A stretch of 64,000 bases of DNA from Limnohabitans sp. Jir72 (GTDB lineage: Bacteria; Pseudomonadota; Gammaproteobacteria; Burkholderiales; Burkholderiaceae_C). Positions 16,622 to 26,118 of this stretch are shown here, piece after piece. The position numbers were made by a program, and so were the translations under genes. Below the pieces are notes generated by a model. The model made no database searches and was not told the origin of the DNA. It saw only the letters and a program-made list of their open reading frames with translations. Within the stretch, counting starts at the first letter, position 1, and each line of letters begins with the position of its first letter. The stretch spans positions 62,001-126,000 of the forward strand of contig NZ_NESC01000006.1 in NCBI RefSeq assembly GCF_003063575.1, read 5' to 3'.

Positions 16622-17758
16622 ATGACAGACATCTCCAAACGCGCCGTCGTCAAGATGGTGGCCCTGACCGCTGTGGCTGCCGCTGCACTGGTCGGCTGTG
16701 GCAAGAAAGAAGAAGCCCCCAAGGCCGAAGCGCCCGCTGCGACCAAGGCCGAGCCCCTGAAGATCGCGTTTGCTTATGTCGGCCCTGTGGGCGACGGCGG
16801 CTGGACCTTTGCGCACGACAACGGCCGCAAAGCCCTGGAAAAAGAATTCGGCGACAAGATCGTCACCAGCTTCGTTGAAAAAGTGCCCGAAAGCGCTGAC
16901 GCCGAGCGCGTGATCCGCGACATGGCCGGTCAAGGCAACAAGCTGATTTTTGGCACCACCTTCGGCTACATGGAGCCCATGCTCAAAGCCGCCGCTGACC
17001 TGAAAGACGTGAAGTTCGAGCACGCCACCGGCTACAAAACCGCCGAGAACATGCGCACCTATGACAGCCGAACTTACCAAGGTGCTTACATGGCTGGCGT
17101 GATTGCGGGCAAGATGACCAAGACCAACACCGTGGGTGTGGTCGGCTCCATCCCAATCCCTGAAGTGATCCGCAACATCAACAGCTTCACCATGGGCGCA
17201 CAGTCGGTCAACCCCAAGATCAAGACCAAAGTGGTCTGGGTCAACGACTGGTTCAACCCACCGAAGGAAACCGAAGCCGCCACCGCCCTGATCAACGGCG
17301 GCGCTGACGTGCTGATGCAAAACACCGATTCGCCTGCCGTGCTGCAGACCGCCGAGAAGATGGGCAAGCGCGCCTTCGGCTGGGATTCCGACATGACCGC
17401 TTACGGCCCCAAAGCCCACCTGGGCTCGGCCGTGATCAACTGGGGTCCTTACTACATCAAGGCCACACGTGACGCACTGGAAGGCAAGTGGGCCACTGGC
17501 CAAAGCTGGTGGGGCGTGAAAGAAGGCGCGATCGACTTCGTCTCGGTGGCCGCTGACGTGCCCGAAGACACCAAGAAGAAACTGGAAGAAGTCAAAGCCG
17601 GTTTGAAGGCCGGTACCTTTGAAATCTGGAAAGGCCCGATCGTGGGTCAAGACGGCAAAGAAGTGCTGGCCAAAGACGCTGTGGCCGACGACAAGTTCCT
17701 GGGCGGCATCAACTTCTACGTCAAGGGCGTGGAAGGCAAGATCCCTGGCGGCAAATAA
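16622..17758 (+). CDS. BMP-family substrate-binding lipoprotein
   Basis: A 378-residue basic membrane protein (PnrA-like) receptor for the adjacent ABC importer. A lipoprotein signal is clear, with LVGC and the modified cysteine at residue 26, followed by a charged KKEEAPKAEAP linker. The core has AERVIRDMAGQGNKLIFG, TFGYMEPMLK and GSIPIPEVIRNINSF. PnrA-type receptors bind purine nucleosides. AAGGA precedes ATG 16622. Codon use is strongly biased to C-ending codons, suggesting high expression. The paralogue at 24290 has a plain signal peptide. Confidence 0.93.
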   Translation: MTDISKRAVVKMVALTAVAAAALVGCGKKEEAPKAEAPAATKAEPLKIAFAYVGPVGDGGWTFAHDNGRKALEKEFGDKIVTSFVEKVPESADAERVIRDMAGQGNKLIFGTTFGYMEPMLKAAADLKDVKFEHATGYKTAENMRTYDSRTYQGAYMAGVIAGKMTKTNTVGVVGSIPIPEVIRNINSFTMGAQSVNPKIKTKVVWVNDWFNPPKETEAATALINGGADVLMQNTDSPAVLQTAEKMGKRAFGWDSDMTAYGPKAHLGSAVINWGPYYIKATRDALEGKWATGQSWWGVKEGAIDFVSVAADVPEDTKKKLEEVKAGLKAGTFEIWKGPIVGQDGKEVLAKDAVADDKFLGGINFYVKGVEGKIPGGK

Positions 17759-17788
17759 TTTTTAACTCTCCTTGACAGGAACTCAACC

Positions 17789-18622
17789 ATGAAAACAAAA
17801 ATTTCCCTGATCGCATTGGCCGTGTTGTCCGTCGGCGCACAGGCGGCTGACTGGAGCGACACATCTGTGGGCTACCGTTATGCATCCCAGCAGTCCGAGC
17901 CAGGTGTGAGCGACAGCGTGTCCAAAAACATCCTCAGCGTGACGCATGTCAGCGGAGACAAGTTGGGCACCAACTTCTTCACGATCGACTTGTTGAAGTC
18001 TGGCAGCAATGATCCCGCTGCTTCCAACGCACCATCTGGCGCCCAAGAGTGGTACGGCTTTTACAAGCGCAGCTTCTCTCTGACGGCTTTGTCGGGTCAG
18101 CCCGTGACCTTGGGCTTTGCCAAGGACGTGAGCTTGACGGCGCGCGTGGATGCCGGCGCTAAGAACACCGCTTTTGCACCAGCACCGTTCAAAGTGCGTT
18201 TGGGTGCCAGTGCTGCCATGCCTGTGAGCGCCGGTTTTTGGGACGTGGGCGTTGAACTCTACAAAGAGAAAAATCACAACGGTTTTGTTGGCACTGGCAA
18301 GGACGTGAATTTTGACAATGCTGTGGCTTTGACCTCTGCTTGGGCCATTCCAGCAGGCCCAGGCACATTTGGTGGCTTCATCGACATCGTGGGTCCCAAA
18401 GGCAACGATGGTTTTGGCAATAAAACCAAAACTGAGACCTTGGCACGAGCTACTTATTTGTTGGATATTGGCGGTCCCAAGTCTGGTCTTAAGGCAGGTG
18501 TGGGTCTTGAGTACTGGAACAATAAGTTCGGCTGTGACAACGGCAATCCGTTGAGCACCAACGGCAAAGCCAACAGTTGCAAGGCAACGACACCTTTGTT
18601 GTTGGTGGAATACCACCTGTGA
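17789..18622 (+). CDS. Outer-membrane beta-barrel protein, possibly Tsx-like nucleoside channel
   Basis: A 277-residue secreted protein with a signal peptide ending at about residue 19 (SVGAQA|A). The mature part starts with DWSDTSVGYRYASQ, has many alternating polar/hydrophobic strands of 8-12 residues, and ends VEYHL, consistent with a small barrel. The pattern loosely recalls Tsx-type nucleoside channels and the outer envelope proteins found beside BMP importers, but no motif is decisive. The position, 30 bp after the BMP lipoprotein gene and before adenine deaminase, supports uptake of nucleosides across the outer membrane. It uses more T-ending codons than the BMP gene. Confidence 0.65.
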   Translation: MKTKISLIALAVLSVGAQAADWSDTSVGYRYASQQSEPGVSDSVSKNILSVTHVSGDKLGTNFFTIDLLKSGSNDPAASNAPSGAQEWYGFYKRSFSLTALSGQPVTLGFAKDVSLTARVDAGAKNTAFAPAPFKVRLGASAAMPVSAGFWDVGVELYKEKNHNGFVGTGKDVNFDNAVALTSAWAIPAGPGTFGGFIDIVGPKGNDGFGNKTKTETLARATYLLDIGGPKSGLKAGVGLEYWNNKFGCDNGNPLSTNGKANSCKATTPLLLVEYHL

Positions 18623-18702
18623 TCGGTCTTTACAAGTTCTGACTTGATCAAGGGAGGCTCGAGCAAACATGATGTGATGCTCGAAACACCCCGAGGACCC
18701 CA

Positions 18703-18735
18703 AAGCTGCCCGGATTTTTCCGGGCAGCTTTTTTT
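18703..18735 (+). terminator. Intrinsic terminator after the importer operon
   Basis: A perfect 12-bp stem (18703-18714 with 18719-18730, core AGCTGCCCGGA) with a four-T loop is followed by a run of seven T. It closes the ABC-importer/outer-membrane operon and separates it from adenine deaminase, which must have its own promoter in the next 90 bp. Confidence 0.92.
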
Positions 18736-18818
18736 GTGCCATCGCCGTTCGGATTTGTGTTTTGGCCGCGTTTGGCGTTCAATGAAGACAGACCCCGTAT
18801 TTGTGCATGAATGACTGA

Positions 18819-19873
<1,055 letters not shown>

Positions 19874-19874
<1 letters not shown>

Positions 19875-19898
19875 GCGCACGTCCCTGCCGCGTGCGCT
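19874..19898 (+). other. Hairpin after adenine deaminase
   Basis: An 8-bp stem, AGCGCACG with CGTGCGCT, overlaps the stop codon of the deaminase gene. There is no T run, so it may only protect the transcript end. About 100 further bases before the pilus cluster show nothing else I can identify. Confidence 0.35.
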
Positions 19899-20004
19899 GC
19901 CGCACAGACAGCATGGTTGTGTCATGCCTACCATGGGCCCATGAGCCTTTCGGTGTTGAATTTTCTCAAGCGCCAGAGCGTCCCTCATGTGAAAGATCCG
20001 CACC

Positions 20005-20535
20005 ATGAGAGTCCCTATTTCCCCCTCTGCAGTCCTCTTGATGCTGCTTGGCATGGGTTGCATGCCAGCGGCGCAGGCTTTTACCAGCACCGGCAACATG
20101 GACGTCAGCGCCACCATCGAGACGGCTTGCTCCGTGTCAGCCAGCCCGATGGCGTTTGGCGTCGTGCTGCCCGGTGTGGTCAAGGACGCTGAGGCGATCG
20201 TCACGGCCGTGTGCACCTCCGGCACGACCTACACGCTGGACTTGGGGGATGGCCTCAACCACATCACTACGGGCGGCACGGGCGGTCAGTACCGCAGGCA
20301 GATGGCGTCTGCCGCCAACCGATTGCCCTACATCATCTACATCGATGGCACCCGTGCCACGCAAATCGATGCCAGTGCCGCAGGCACGCTGGCGTACAAC
20401 AATTTGTTGACCTCCACAGTGGGCAACGGACTGGACCAGCCGGTGACGATTTACGGCCGTGTGGTCGGTGCCGAGTCTTTGGCCAAAGTGCCCGGCGTCT
20501 ATGGTGACACCGTGGTGGTAACCATCGCTTTTTGA
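20005..20535 (+). CDS. Csu-type pilus major subunit (spore coat U domain protein)
   Basis: A 176-residue secreted protein with signal peptide (MGCMPAAQA|F) and one spore-coat-U (SCPU) domain, as in CsuA/B of archaic chaperone-usher pili. Features are the STGNMDVSATIETACSVS start, the TCSV/TLDLGDG strand pattern and the C-terminal donor-complemented strand ending VVVTIAF. Pilin subunits are passed by the chaperone to the usher. It is followed 7 bp later by the chaperone gene. This is the only large subunit in this cluster; Acinetobacter has additional pilin genes (CsuA/B, A, B). Confidence 0.85.
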   Translation: MRVPISPSAVLLMLLGMGCMPAAQAFTSTGNMDVSATIETACSVSASPMAFGVVLPGVVKDAEAIVTAVCTSGTTYTLDLGDGLNHITTGGTGGQYRRQMASAANRLPYIIYIDGTRATQIDASAAGTLAYNNLLTSTVGNGLDQPVTIYGRVVGAESLAKVPGVYGDTVVVTIAF

Positions 20536-20542
20536 CGCGGGT

Positions 20543-21328
20543 ATGCCCTGTCGACTTCTCTCTTTGGTGGTCAGCTTGCGCAGGTTTTTTCTCTGTGGCT
20601 TGCAGGCAGTCCTGATTTTTGGCAGCGGCAGCGCGCTCGCTGCGGCTGCGACAAGCATCACTCCCGTCATCATTGATGTGCCTTCGCAAGGGCGCGCGAT
20701 GGTCACCGTGCGCAACGACCGGGCCCGAGAAATGCTCTACCAAGTCACGGTCATGGATTGGCATGTGGTGGACGGGGTAGACCAGTACGCGGTCACCCAG
20801 GATTTCATCGCCAGCCCGCCTTTGTTCACGCTGGCACCCTCGGCCTCGCAGATTGTGCGTATTGGTTTTCGCAGCCCTGCTCGGCAGACCGTTGAGCAAG
20901 CTTATCGGCTCGTGCTGGCCGAGGTGCCACGCCCGGGCAGTGCCGATGAAACTGCGGGCGTGGTTGATTTTGCATTGCAATACCTTTTGCCGGTTTTTGT
21001 GGTGCCAAGCGGCGCAGCTGCTGATCCAGCCTTGACCTGGACATTGCGTACCGATGGTGACGCCATGGTGGTGCGCGCTGACAACGCGGGTGCGCGCCGT
21101 GTGGCCTTGAATCTGGTGGGCCTGAGCCGCCAGACAGATGCCGAACTTGAGCCAGAGTTCTCACGCCGACAACGCGTGACGGTGCTGGCGCACACTTGGC
21201 GCGAATGGCGTTTTCCAATGCCCGCTCACCAAAGGGCCGGGCCTTGGCGCATTGTGGTTTTGCACAGCGGCAGCGACAGCCGGATGACCTTTCCCGATGC
21301 CGACATGCGCACCGTCACTTCGCGTTAG
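20543..21328 (+). CDS. Csu-type periplasmic pilus chaperone
   Basis: A 261-residue PapD-like chaperone of the archaic (CsuC) group. It has a signal peptide of about 35 residues (charged start, then LFLCGLQAVLIFGSGSALA region), an N-terminal immunoglobulin domain with RAMVTVRNDRAREMLYQV and the SQIVRIGFR edge strand that donates to subunits, and a second domain. The Arg/Lys at the cleft is present in the RIGFR motif. It overlaps the usher gene start, so the two are translationally coupled. Confidence 0.85.
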   Translation: MPCRLLSLVVSLRRFFLCGLQAVLIFGSGSALAAAATSITPVIIDVPSQGRAMVTVRNDRAREMLYQVTVMDWHVVDGVDQYAVTQDFIASPPLFTLAPSASQIVRIGFRSPARQTVEQAYRLVLAEVPRPGSADETAGVVDFALQYLLPVFVVPSGAAADPALTWTLRTDGDAMVVRADNAGARRVALNLVGLSRQTDAELEPEFSRRQRVTVLAHTWREWRFPMPAHQRAGPWRIVVLHSGSDSRMTFPDADMRTVTSR

Positions 21329-23657
21329 GCGGGGCGCACTGCACAAACGTGTTTTACGCAGTCTTTTCATGAGCGTGTTTGGCGCTGCAGCCATGGCGGC
21401 TGGTGTGCCCGGCTTGCACGGTGTCATGGTCAACGGCGTGGTGCAGCCGGGCTTTGCCTATCTGGTGTTTGACGATGTCTCGCAGCCTTACATGGCCTTG
21501 AAGGACTTCACGGCGCTCGGTTTTGCCATCACAGTGCCTGCGGTTTGGCGTGATGGCTTGGAGGTCGTGCCACTGGATGGACAGGCGGGCTTGGCAACGA
21601 AGATCGATGCCCAGCAACTCATGCTGTCCCTTGAAGTGGATCCGCGCTGGTACGAGGGCACACGCACCACGCTGAATGCCATGAGCAGCGCAAAGCCTTT
21701 GCCCGCCTTGCCAGGCGCATTGCTGAACTACAGCTTGCAGCTGGCCCGTGTGGGTGACACACCCGTGGCCACCGGCAGCACGCAGAGCTTGTCCCTGTTT
21801 GGTCCGGCCGGTCTGCTGCAGCTGAGCACGGCGGTGAACTCGGTGGGCGCTCCTGCTCCCGGCTCTGCGGGGCTTTCGCCCCGACATTTCAGCCGCTTGG
21901 GCACCACGTTCTTTCACGACAATGAAGAGCAGCGCACCACGCTTTCAGTGGGCGATGGTGTGCTGCCCATCGGGGTGGGCGTGCCTGTCGTGCGCTATGG
22001 CGGCATCACTTGGCAAAGCAACTTTGGTCTGGACCCGAACTTTTCCACATTGGAGACGCCTGCTATTTTTGACGCAGCGCGGCTGCCCAGCACGCTGGAG
22101 TTTTTCCTGAATGACCGGCGCGTGGGCAGCCCGCTGGCAGTGCCTGCTGGCCCTTTTGAAATCAGCGGCTTGCCCACGGTCGATGGCGCAGGGCAGGTGA
22201 AGGTCTTGATCCGCGACGCCCTCAACAACGAACGCACCGTCACCGTGCCTTATCTGCACACCGCGCGCTTGTACAGACAGGGACTGCACAGCTTCAGTTA
22301 CACCGCCGGCATGTTGCGCCCCGATCTGGACCGGTACGACTCGCCTTTTTTGGCCAGCGCACACCGATGGGGACTGACGCGTTGGCTCACGCTGGATGCT
22401 GGGGGCAGCTTCAGCGCCGACAGCAACAGCCTGGGGGCTGGGGCCACCTTCCCCTTGCAAGACAACGTGGTCGGCGATGCGCGTGTGGCCATGAGCAAGT
22501 CTCCCGCAGGTGCGGGTCAGCAATGGGGCACCTCAGCGCAATGGTTGGTCAGTGTGGCGAGCATCGGGGCGAGCATGAGCCACTCGTCCGCCACGTTTCG
22601 CTTGCTGGGCGACAGTGTGAGCGCTTTGGCCCGACCTCGCGACGATCTGCGTCTGTTTGCCTCGCGTGCTTTGGGACATGACTTGGGCAGCGTGAGCGCC
22701 AGCTTTGGCCGCTTGTCCACATGGGGCGATGGCACGCGGGCCATCAGCAGCTTGAGCTGGGTCCGCAGTTTTCGTGATTTCAGCCTCTCTGTCAGCGCTG
22801 TGCGCAGCAGCGATACCGCATCCTTGCAGTTGGGCCTGAGCATCCCGCTGTCGCACCAAGGCTTTTTCAGCAGCAGTCTGCAAAAGCGCGACGCGACAAC
22901 GACCTGGCGCAGTGACTACGCCAGCGCCCCGCTGACCGGCAATGGCCTGGCTGTGCGCGCGGGCATGACGGCCGCAAACACGCCTGGCGCTGACGATGTG
23001 TCCAGTGCCATGGGCGCATTGGACGCACGCACCGACATCGGCGAGCACGGCGTGCAAGTGGACAGCCGTGCGCGCAGTACCTCATGGCGTGTGCGCACAG
23101 CGGGCAGCCTGGGTGTGCTGGCCGGGCACGCGTTTTGGGGGCCGCCCATCGGCAATGGCTTTGCGCTGGTGTCCACGGGTGATGCGCCGTCCATTCCGGT
23201 CTACCGCTGGAACTTGCCGGTGGCCGTCAGCGATGCGCGAGGGCTGGCGCTGGTCACCAGCCTGAGTCCTTACCGGAACAACCTGTTGGCCATACGGCCT
23301 GACGAGGTGCCGCTGGCTTACCGCGTCACCGACCATGAAGTCACGGCTGTGCCGCGCGGCCGTGGCGGGGTGTTTGTGGCGTTTGCGATGCGGCGTGAGC
23401 GGCCCGCTTTGCTGACGCTCCATGTGCCCGGCGGCCAACCGGTTCCCATTGGTGCCAGCGTCTTGATTTTGGACACAGGCGAGACCGCGCCCGTGGGGCA
23501 ACGCGGTGAGGTTTATTTGCAGCATGTGCCGGAGCACGCCGAGCTTGAGATCCGCTTCAAAAACAAACGCTGCCGCATCACCCCCAGCAGGCCCGCCACA
23601 ACGGATCCGCAACCGCGCTTGGGGCCGTTCATTTGTGCCTGGGGCTTGGTGCCATGA
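21297..23657 (+). CDS. Csu-type outer-membrane usher
   Basis: A 786-residue usher (CsuD-like), the outer-membrane pore that assembles the pilus. A signal peptide follows a charged stretch, with likely cleavage near residues 35-41. The N-terminal periplasmic domain, the beta-barrel with the YGGITWQSNFGLDPNFSTLETP segment typical of the archaic ushers, the plug and the C-terminal domains can be seen in order. It overlaps the chaperone by 32 bp and the next subunit by 4 bp (ATGA). An alternative start at 21369 is possible. Length is close to known CsuD (about 830). Confidence 0.85.
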   Translation: MPTCAPSLRVRRGALHKRVLRSLFMSVFGAAAMAAGVPGLHGVMVNGVVQPGFAYLVFDDVSQPYMALKDFTALGFAITVPAVWRDGLEVVPLDGQAGLATKIDAQQLMLSLEVDPRWYEGTRTTLNAMSSAKPLPALPGALLNYSLQLARVGDTPVATGSTQSLSLFGPAGLLQLSTAVNSVGAPAPGSAGLSPRHFSRLGTTFFHDNEEQRTTLSVGDGVLPIGVGVPVVRYGGITWQSNFGLDPNFSTLETPAIFDAARLPSTLEFFLNDRRVGSPLAVPAGPFEISGLPTVDGAGQVKVLIRDALNNERTVTVPYLHTARLYRQGLHSFSYTAGMLRPDLDRYDSPFLASAHRWGLTRWLTLDAGGSFSADSNSLGAGATFPLQDNVVGDARVAMSKSPAGAGQQWGTSAQWLVSVASIGASMSHSSATFRLLGDSVSALARPRDDLRLFASRALGHDLGSVSASFGRLSTWGDGTRAISSLSWVRSFRDFSLSVSAVRSSDTASLQLGLSIPLSHQGFFSSSLQKRDATTTWRSDYASAPLTGNGLAVRAGMTAANTPGADDVSSAMGALDARTDIGEHGVQVDSRARSTSWRVRTAGSLGVLAGHAFWGPPIGNGFALVSTGDAPSIPVYRWNLPVAVSDARGLALVTSLSPYRNNLLAIRPDEVPLAYRVTDHEVTAVPRGRGGVFVAFAMRRERPALLTLHVPGGQPVPIGASVLILDTGETAPVGQRGEVYLQHVPEHAELEIRFKNKRCRITPSRPATTDPQPRLGPFICAWGLVP

Positions 23658-24172
23658 GCCGCTCTGTTGGCCAGCGGTTCAGTGTCTTGGCTCGCATGGC
23701 AGTGGCTTGGCTGGGCAGCTTTGGCCTAGCCTGCGCGGGAGCTCTGGACGACACATCGGCCGTGCATTGCCTGGTGCAGTCGGCCAGCCTCAACTTTGGT
23801 CGCTTGAACCTGCAACGTCCGCCACCGGTGCCCGGGGAAGGCGAGGTGGTGGTGGCCTGCCAGAACACCGCCAGCGAAGTGCGGCGCGTGACGCTTTCAC
23901 TGACGTTTCCGACCATGGGTGTTCAAACAGCGCTGTTGCAGTCCGGCCATGGGGCCATGCCCGTGGTTTTTTACCGCGACGCGCAATTTGCCGTCCGATG
24001 GGGCGATGACCTGAACGGCGCGGCGGCCTTGAGGGTGGCGCTGGACTTCACACCCGGAGAGCACACCGTGCTGCGCCTGCCGGTGTATGCCTTGCTGCAC
24101 AGCCCGCGCGTTGTGGCGGCGGGTGTTTACCTGAGCCACGTGCCGGTGACGGTGACCACGCTGCAGAGGTAG
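23654..24172 (+). CDS. Csu-type pilus tip or minor subunit (SCPU domain)
   Basis: A 172-residue secreted protein with signal peptide (ACAGALD region) and a short spore-coat-U-like domain (VHCLVQSASLNFGRLNLQ, cysteine pair, C-terminal VTVTTLQR). By position after the usher it is the equivalent of CsuE, the tip adhesin, but it is shorter than CsuE (about 340 residues, two SCPU domains). Its start overlaps the usher stop (ATGA). The cluster ends here with a terminator 58 bp later. Confidence 0.75.
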   Translation: MSRSVGQRFSVLARMAVAWLGSFGLACAGALDDTSAVHCLVQSASLNFGRLNLQRPPPVPGEGEVVVACQNTASEVRRVTLSLTFPTMGVQTALLQSGHGAMPVVFYRDAQFAVRWGDDLNGAAALRVALDFTPGEHTVLRLPVYALLHSPRVVAAGVYLSHVPVTVTTLQR

Positions 24173-24229
24173 CTTGCTGTTTTGCTGCGCAGGTGCGGGC
24201 TTTGACTCGGCATGTAAAATCCAACCCCG

Positions 24230-24259
24230 AAGCCCGCTGCCCCGGCGGGCTTTGTTTTG
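24230..24259 (+). terminator. Intrinsic terminator after the pilus cluster
   Basis: An 8-bp stem, AAGCCCGC with GCGGGCTT (24230-24237 and 24245-24252), followed by TGTTTTGTT. It separates the pilus genes from the second BMP gene. Confidence 0.75.
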
Positions 24260-24289
24260 TTCAATTTCGGGGACATGTAGAGGACTACC

Positions 24290-25387
24290 ATGTACAAAAA
24301 CCTCGCAGCCACGCTCGTGGCCGCCTGCTTTTTTCTCACCGGCGCACAGGCCCAAACCTCGGCGCAAACACCCACCAAATCTGCCGAGCCCATCAAGGCC
24401 GGTTTTGTCTATGTTTCGCCCATCACCGAGGCGGGCTGGACGCGTCAGCACGACGAGGGCCGCAAGGCTGTCGAGAAGGCTTTGGGCGATCAAGTCAAGA
24501 CCACTTTTGTGGCCGATGTGCCCGAAGGTGCTGATGCCGAGCGCGTGATCCGCGACCTGGCACAACAAGGCAACCAGATCATCTTCACGCCCAGCTTTGG
24601 CTACATGGAGCCCACGCTGAAGGTGGCCAAGGATTTCCCGAATGTGAAGTTTGAATCGGTCACCGGTTTCAAGACGGCGGCCAACGTGGCGGCGTCGAAC
24701 GCCCGCTATTACGAAGGCCGTTATCTGGCGGGCATCGCCGCCGGGCGCATGACCCAGTCCAACGTGGCCGGTTATGTGGCGGGTTTCCCGATCCCTGAGG
24801 TGCTGCAGGGCATCAACGCCTTCACTTTGGGCATGCGCTCGGTCAACCCCAAAGCCGTCGTCAAGGTGGTCTGGCTCAACGCCTGGTTCGATCCACCCAA
24901 AGAGCGCGAAGCGGCCATGGCTTTGTTCAACCAAGATGTGGACGTGATCGCCTTCCACACCGGCTCGACGGCCGTGATGGCCGCAGCGCAAGAGCGCAGC
25001 AAGATGGCTGTGGCTTACCACTCCGACATGCGCAAAACCGGGCCGGACGCGCAGATCATCGCGGTGACCCATCAGTGGGGTGATTACTACACTGCCCGCG
25101 TCAAGGCCGCGATGAACGGCAGCTGGACTTCCGGCAGCGTGTGGGGCGGTGTCAAAGACGGCATGATCCGCGTGGGCGACTTTGGGCCCAAGGTGCCCAA
25201 GAAGGTTCAAGACGAGATCCTGGCCAAGCAAAAGCTCGTGGGCTCGGGCAAGTTGCTGCCTTTTGCAGGACCGATGACCGACAACGAAGGTCGCGAAGTT
25301 GTACCCGCAGGCCAAAGCCTGAACGACGGGCAGATTCTGGGCATGAACTACTTGGTGCAGGGCGTGGTGGGCAAGGTTTCGCGTTGA
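24290..25387 (+). CDS. BMP-family substrate-binding protein, orphan paralogue
   Basis: A 365-residue PnrA-like periplasmic receptor. A cleavable signal peptide ends FLTGAQA|Q with no lipobox, unlike the lipoprotein at 16622. The core motifs are parallel: AERVIRDLAQQGNQIIF, SFGYMEPTLK, GFPIPEVLQGINAF and WGDYYTARV. No permease or ATPase gene accompanies it, so it may share the importer encoded upstream or serve a distant one. It is followed by a dispersed repeat and then dcd. Substrate by family is nucleosides or related ligands. Confidence 0.88.
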   Translation: MYKNLAATLVAACFFLTGAQAQTSAQTPTKSAEPIKAGFVYVSPITEAGWTRQHDEGRKAVEKALGDQVKTTFVADVPEGADAERVIRDLAQQGNQIIFTPSFGYMEPTLKVAKDFPNVKFESVTGFKTAANVAASNARYYEGRYLAGIAAGRMTQSNVAGYVAGFPIPEVLQGINAFTLGMRSVNPKAVVKVVWLNAWFDPPKEREAAMALFNQDVDVIAFHTGSTAVMAAAQERSKMAVAYHSDMRKTGPDAQIIAVTHQWGDYYTARVKAAMNGSWTSGSVWGGVKDGMIRVGDFGPKVPKKVQDEILAKQKLVGSGKLLPFAGPMTDNEGREVVPAGQSLNDGQILGMNYLVQGVVGKVSR

Positions 25388-25396
25388 AGCCTGAAT

Positions 25397-25463
25397 GTCA
25401 CGACGAGGCGCGCAGCGACGCGGCAATCCAGTGGTGACGCTCATTGATGGGCTGGATCGCCAC
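25397..25463. repeat. GTCATTGCGAGG-type dispersed repeat, degenerate copy
   Basis: Left part carries GCGCAGCGACGCGGCAATCC and right part CTGGATCGCC, the ends of the element seen at 46387-46470. The inner part is short and the first arm is altered (GTCACGACGAGG). This repeat family is dispersed in many proteobacteria. It lies between the BMP gene and dcd and may contribute the sequence upstream of the dcd promoter (TAAAAT at 25464-25469). Confidence 0.75.
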
Positions 25464-25494
25464 TAAAATCCACCCCATCACCAAAGGACGCACC

Positions 25495-26064
25495 ATGAGC
25501 ATCAAGAGCGACAAATGGATCCGCCGCATGGCCGAGCAGCACGGCATGATCGAGCCGTTCGAGCCCGGCCAGATTCGTCAGAACGCCGCTGGCGAAAAAA
25601 TTGTGAGCTACGGCACCAGCAGCTATGGCTACGACATCCGCTGTGCGCCCGAGTTCAAGGTGTTCACCAACATCTACAGCACGGTGGTGGACCCCAAGAA
25701 CTTTGACGAGCGCAGCTTTGTGGACATCGAGGGCGATGTTTGCATCATCCCGCCCAACAGTTTCGCGCTGGCCCGCACCGTCGAGTATTTCCGCATTCCG
25801 CGCAATGTGCTGACCATTTGTCTTGGCAAAAGCACTTACGCCCGTTGCGGCATCATCGTCAACGTGACCCCGTTTGAGCCCGAGTGGGAAGGGTATGTGA
25901 CGCTGGAGTTCAGCAACACCACGCCACTGCCCGCCAAAATTTATGCGGGTGAGGGCTGCGCGCAAGTGTTGTTCCTGGAAAGCGATGAAGTTTGCGAAAC
26001 CAGCTACAAAGACCGGGGTGGCAAATACCAAGGCCAAGTGGGCGTGACTTTGCCCAAAACCTGA
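25495..26064 (+). CDS. dcd: dCTP deaminase
   Basis: A 189-residue dCTP deaminase that makes dUTP, feeding dTMP synthesis. Visible family motifs are [50 protein letters not shown] (catalytic glutamate and the arginine of the active site) and QVLFLE. Length matches the E. coli-type homotrimeric enzyme. ATG 25495 is preceded by a plausible AAAGGA. It stands alone before rhlE. Confidence 0.95.
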   Translation: MSIKSDKWIRRMAEQHGMIEPFEPGQIRQNAAGEKIVSYGTSSYGYDIRCAPEFKVFTNIYSTVVDPKNFDERSFVDIEGDVCIIPPNSFALARTVEYFRIPRNVLTICLGKSTYARCGIIVNVTPFEPEWEGYVTLEFSNTTPLPAKIYAGEGCAQVLFLESDEVCETSYKDRGGKYQGQVGVTLPKT

Positions 26065-26118
26065 GGCGCAAAACCCCGTTTTTGGCCTGTCACCTCAAAA
26101 TGCGACAATAGCGGGTTA

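Noticed and set aside
24202..24220. TTGACT and TAAAAT as promoter elements before the orphan BMP gene
   Set aside because: Only 7 bp between the two hexamers; not a functional spacing.
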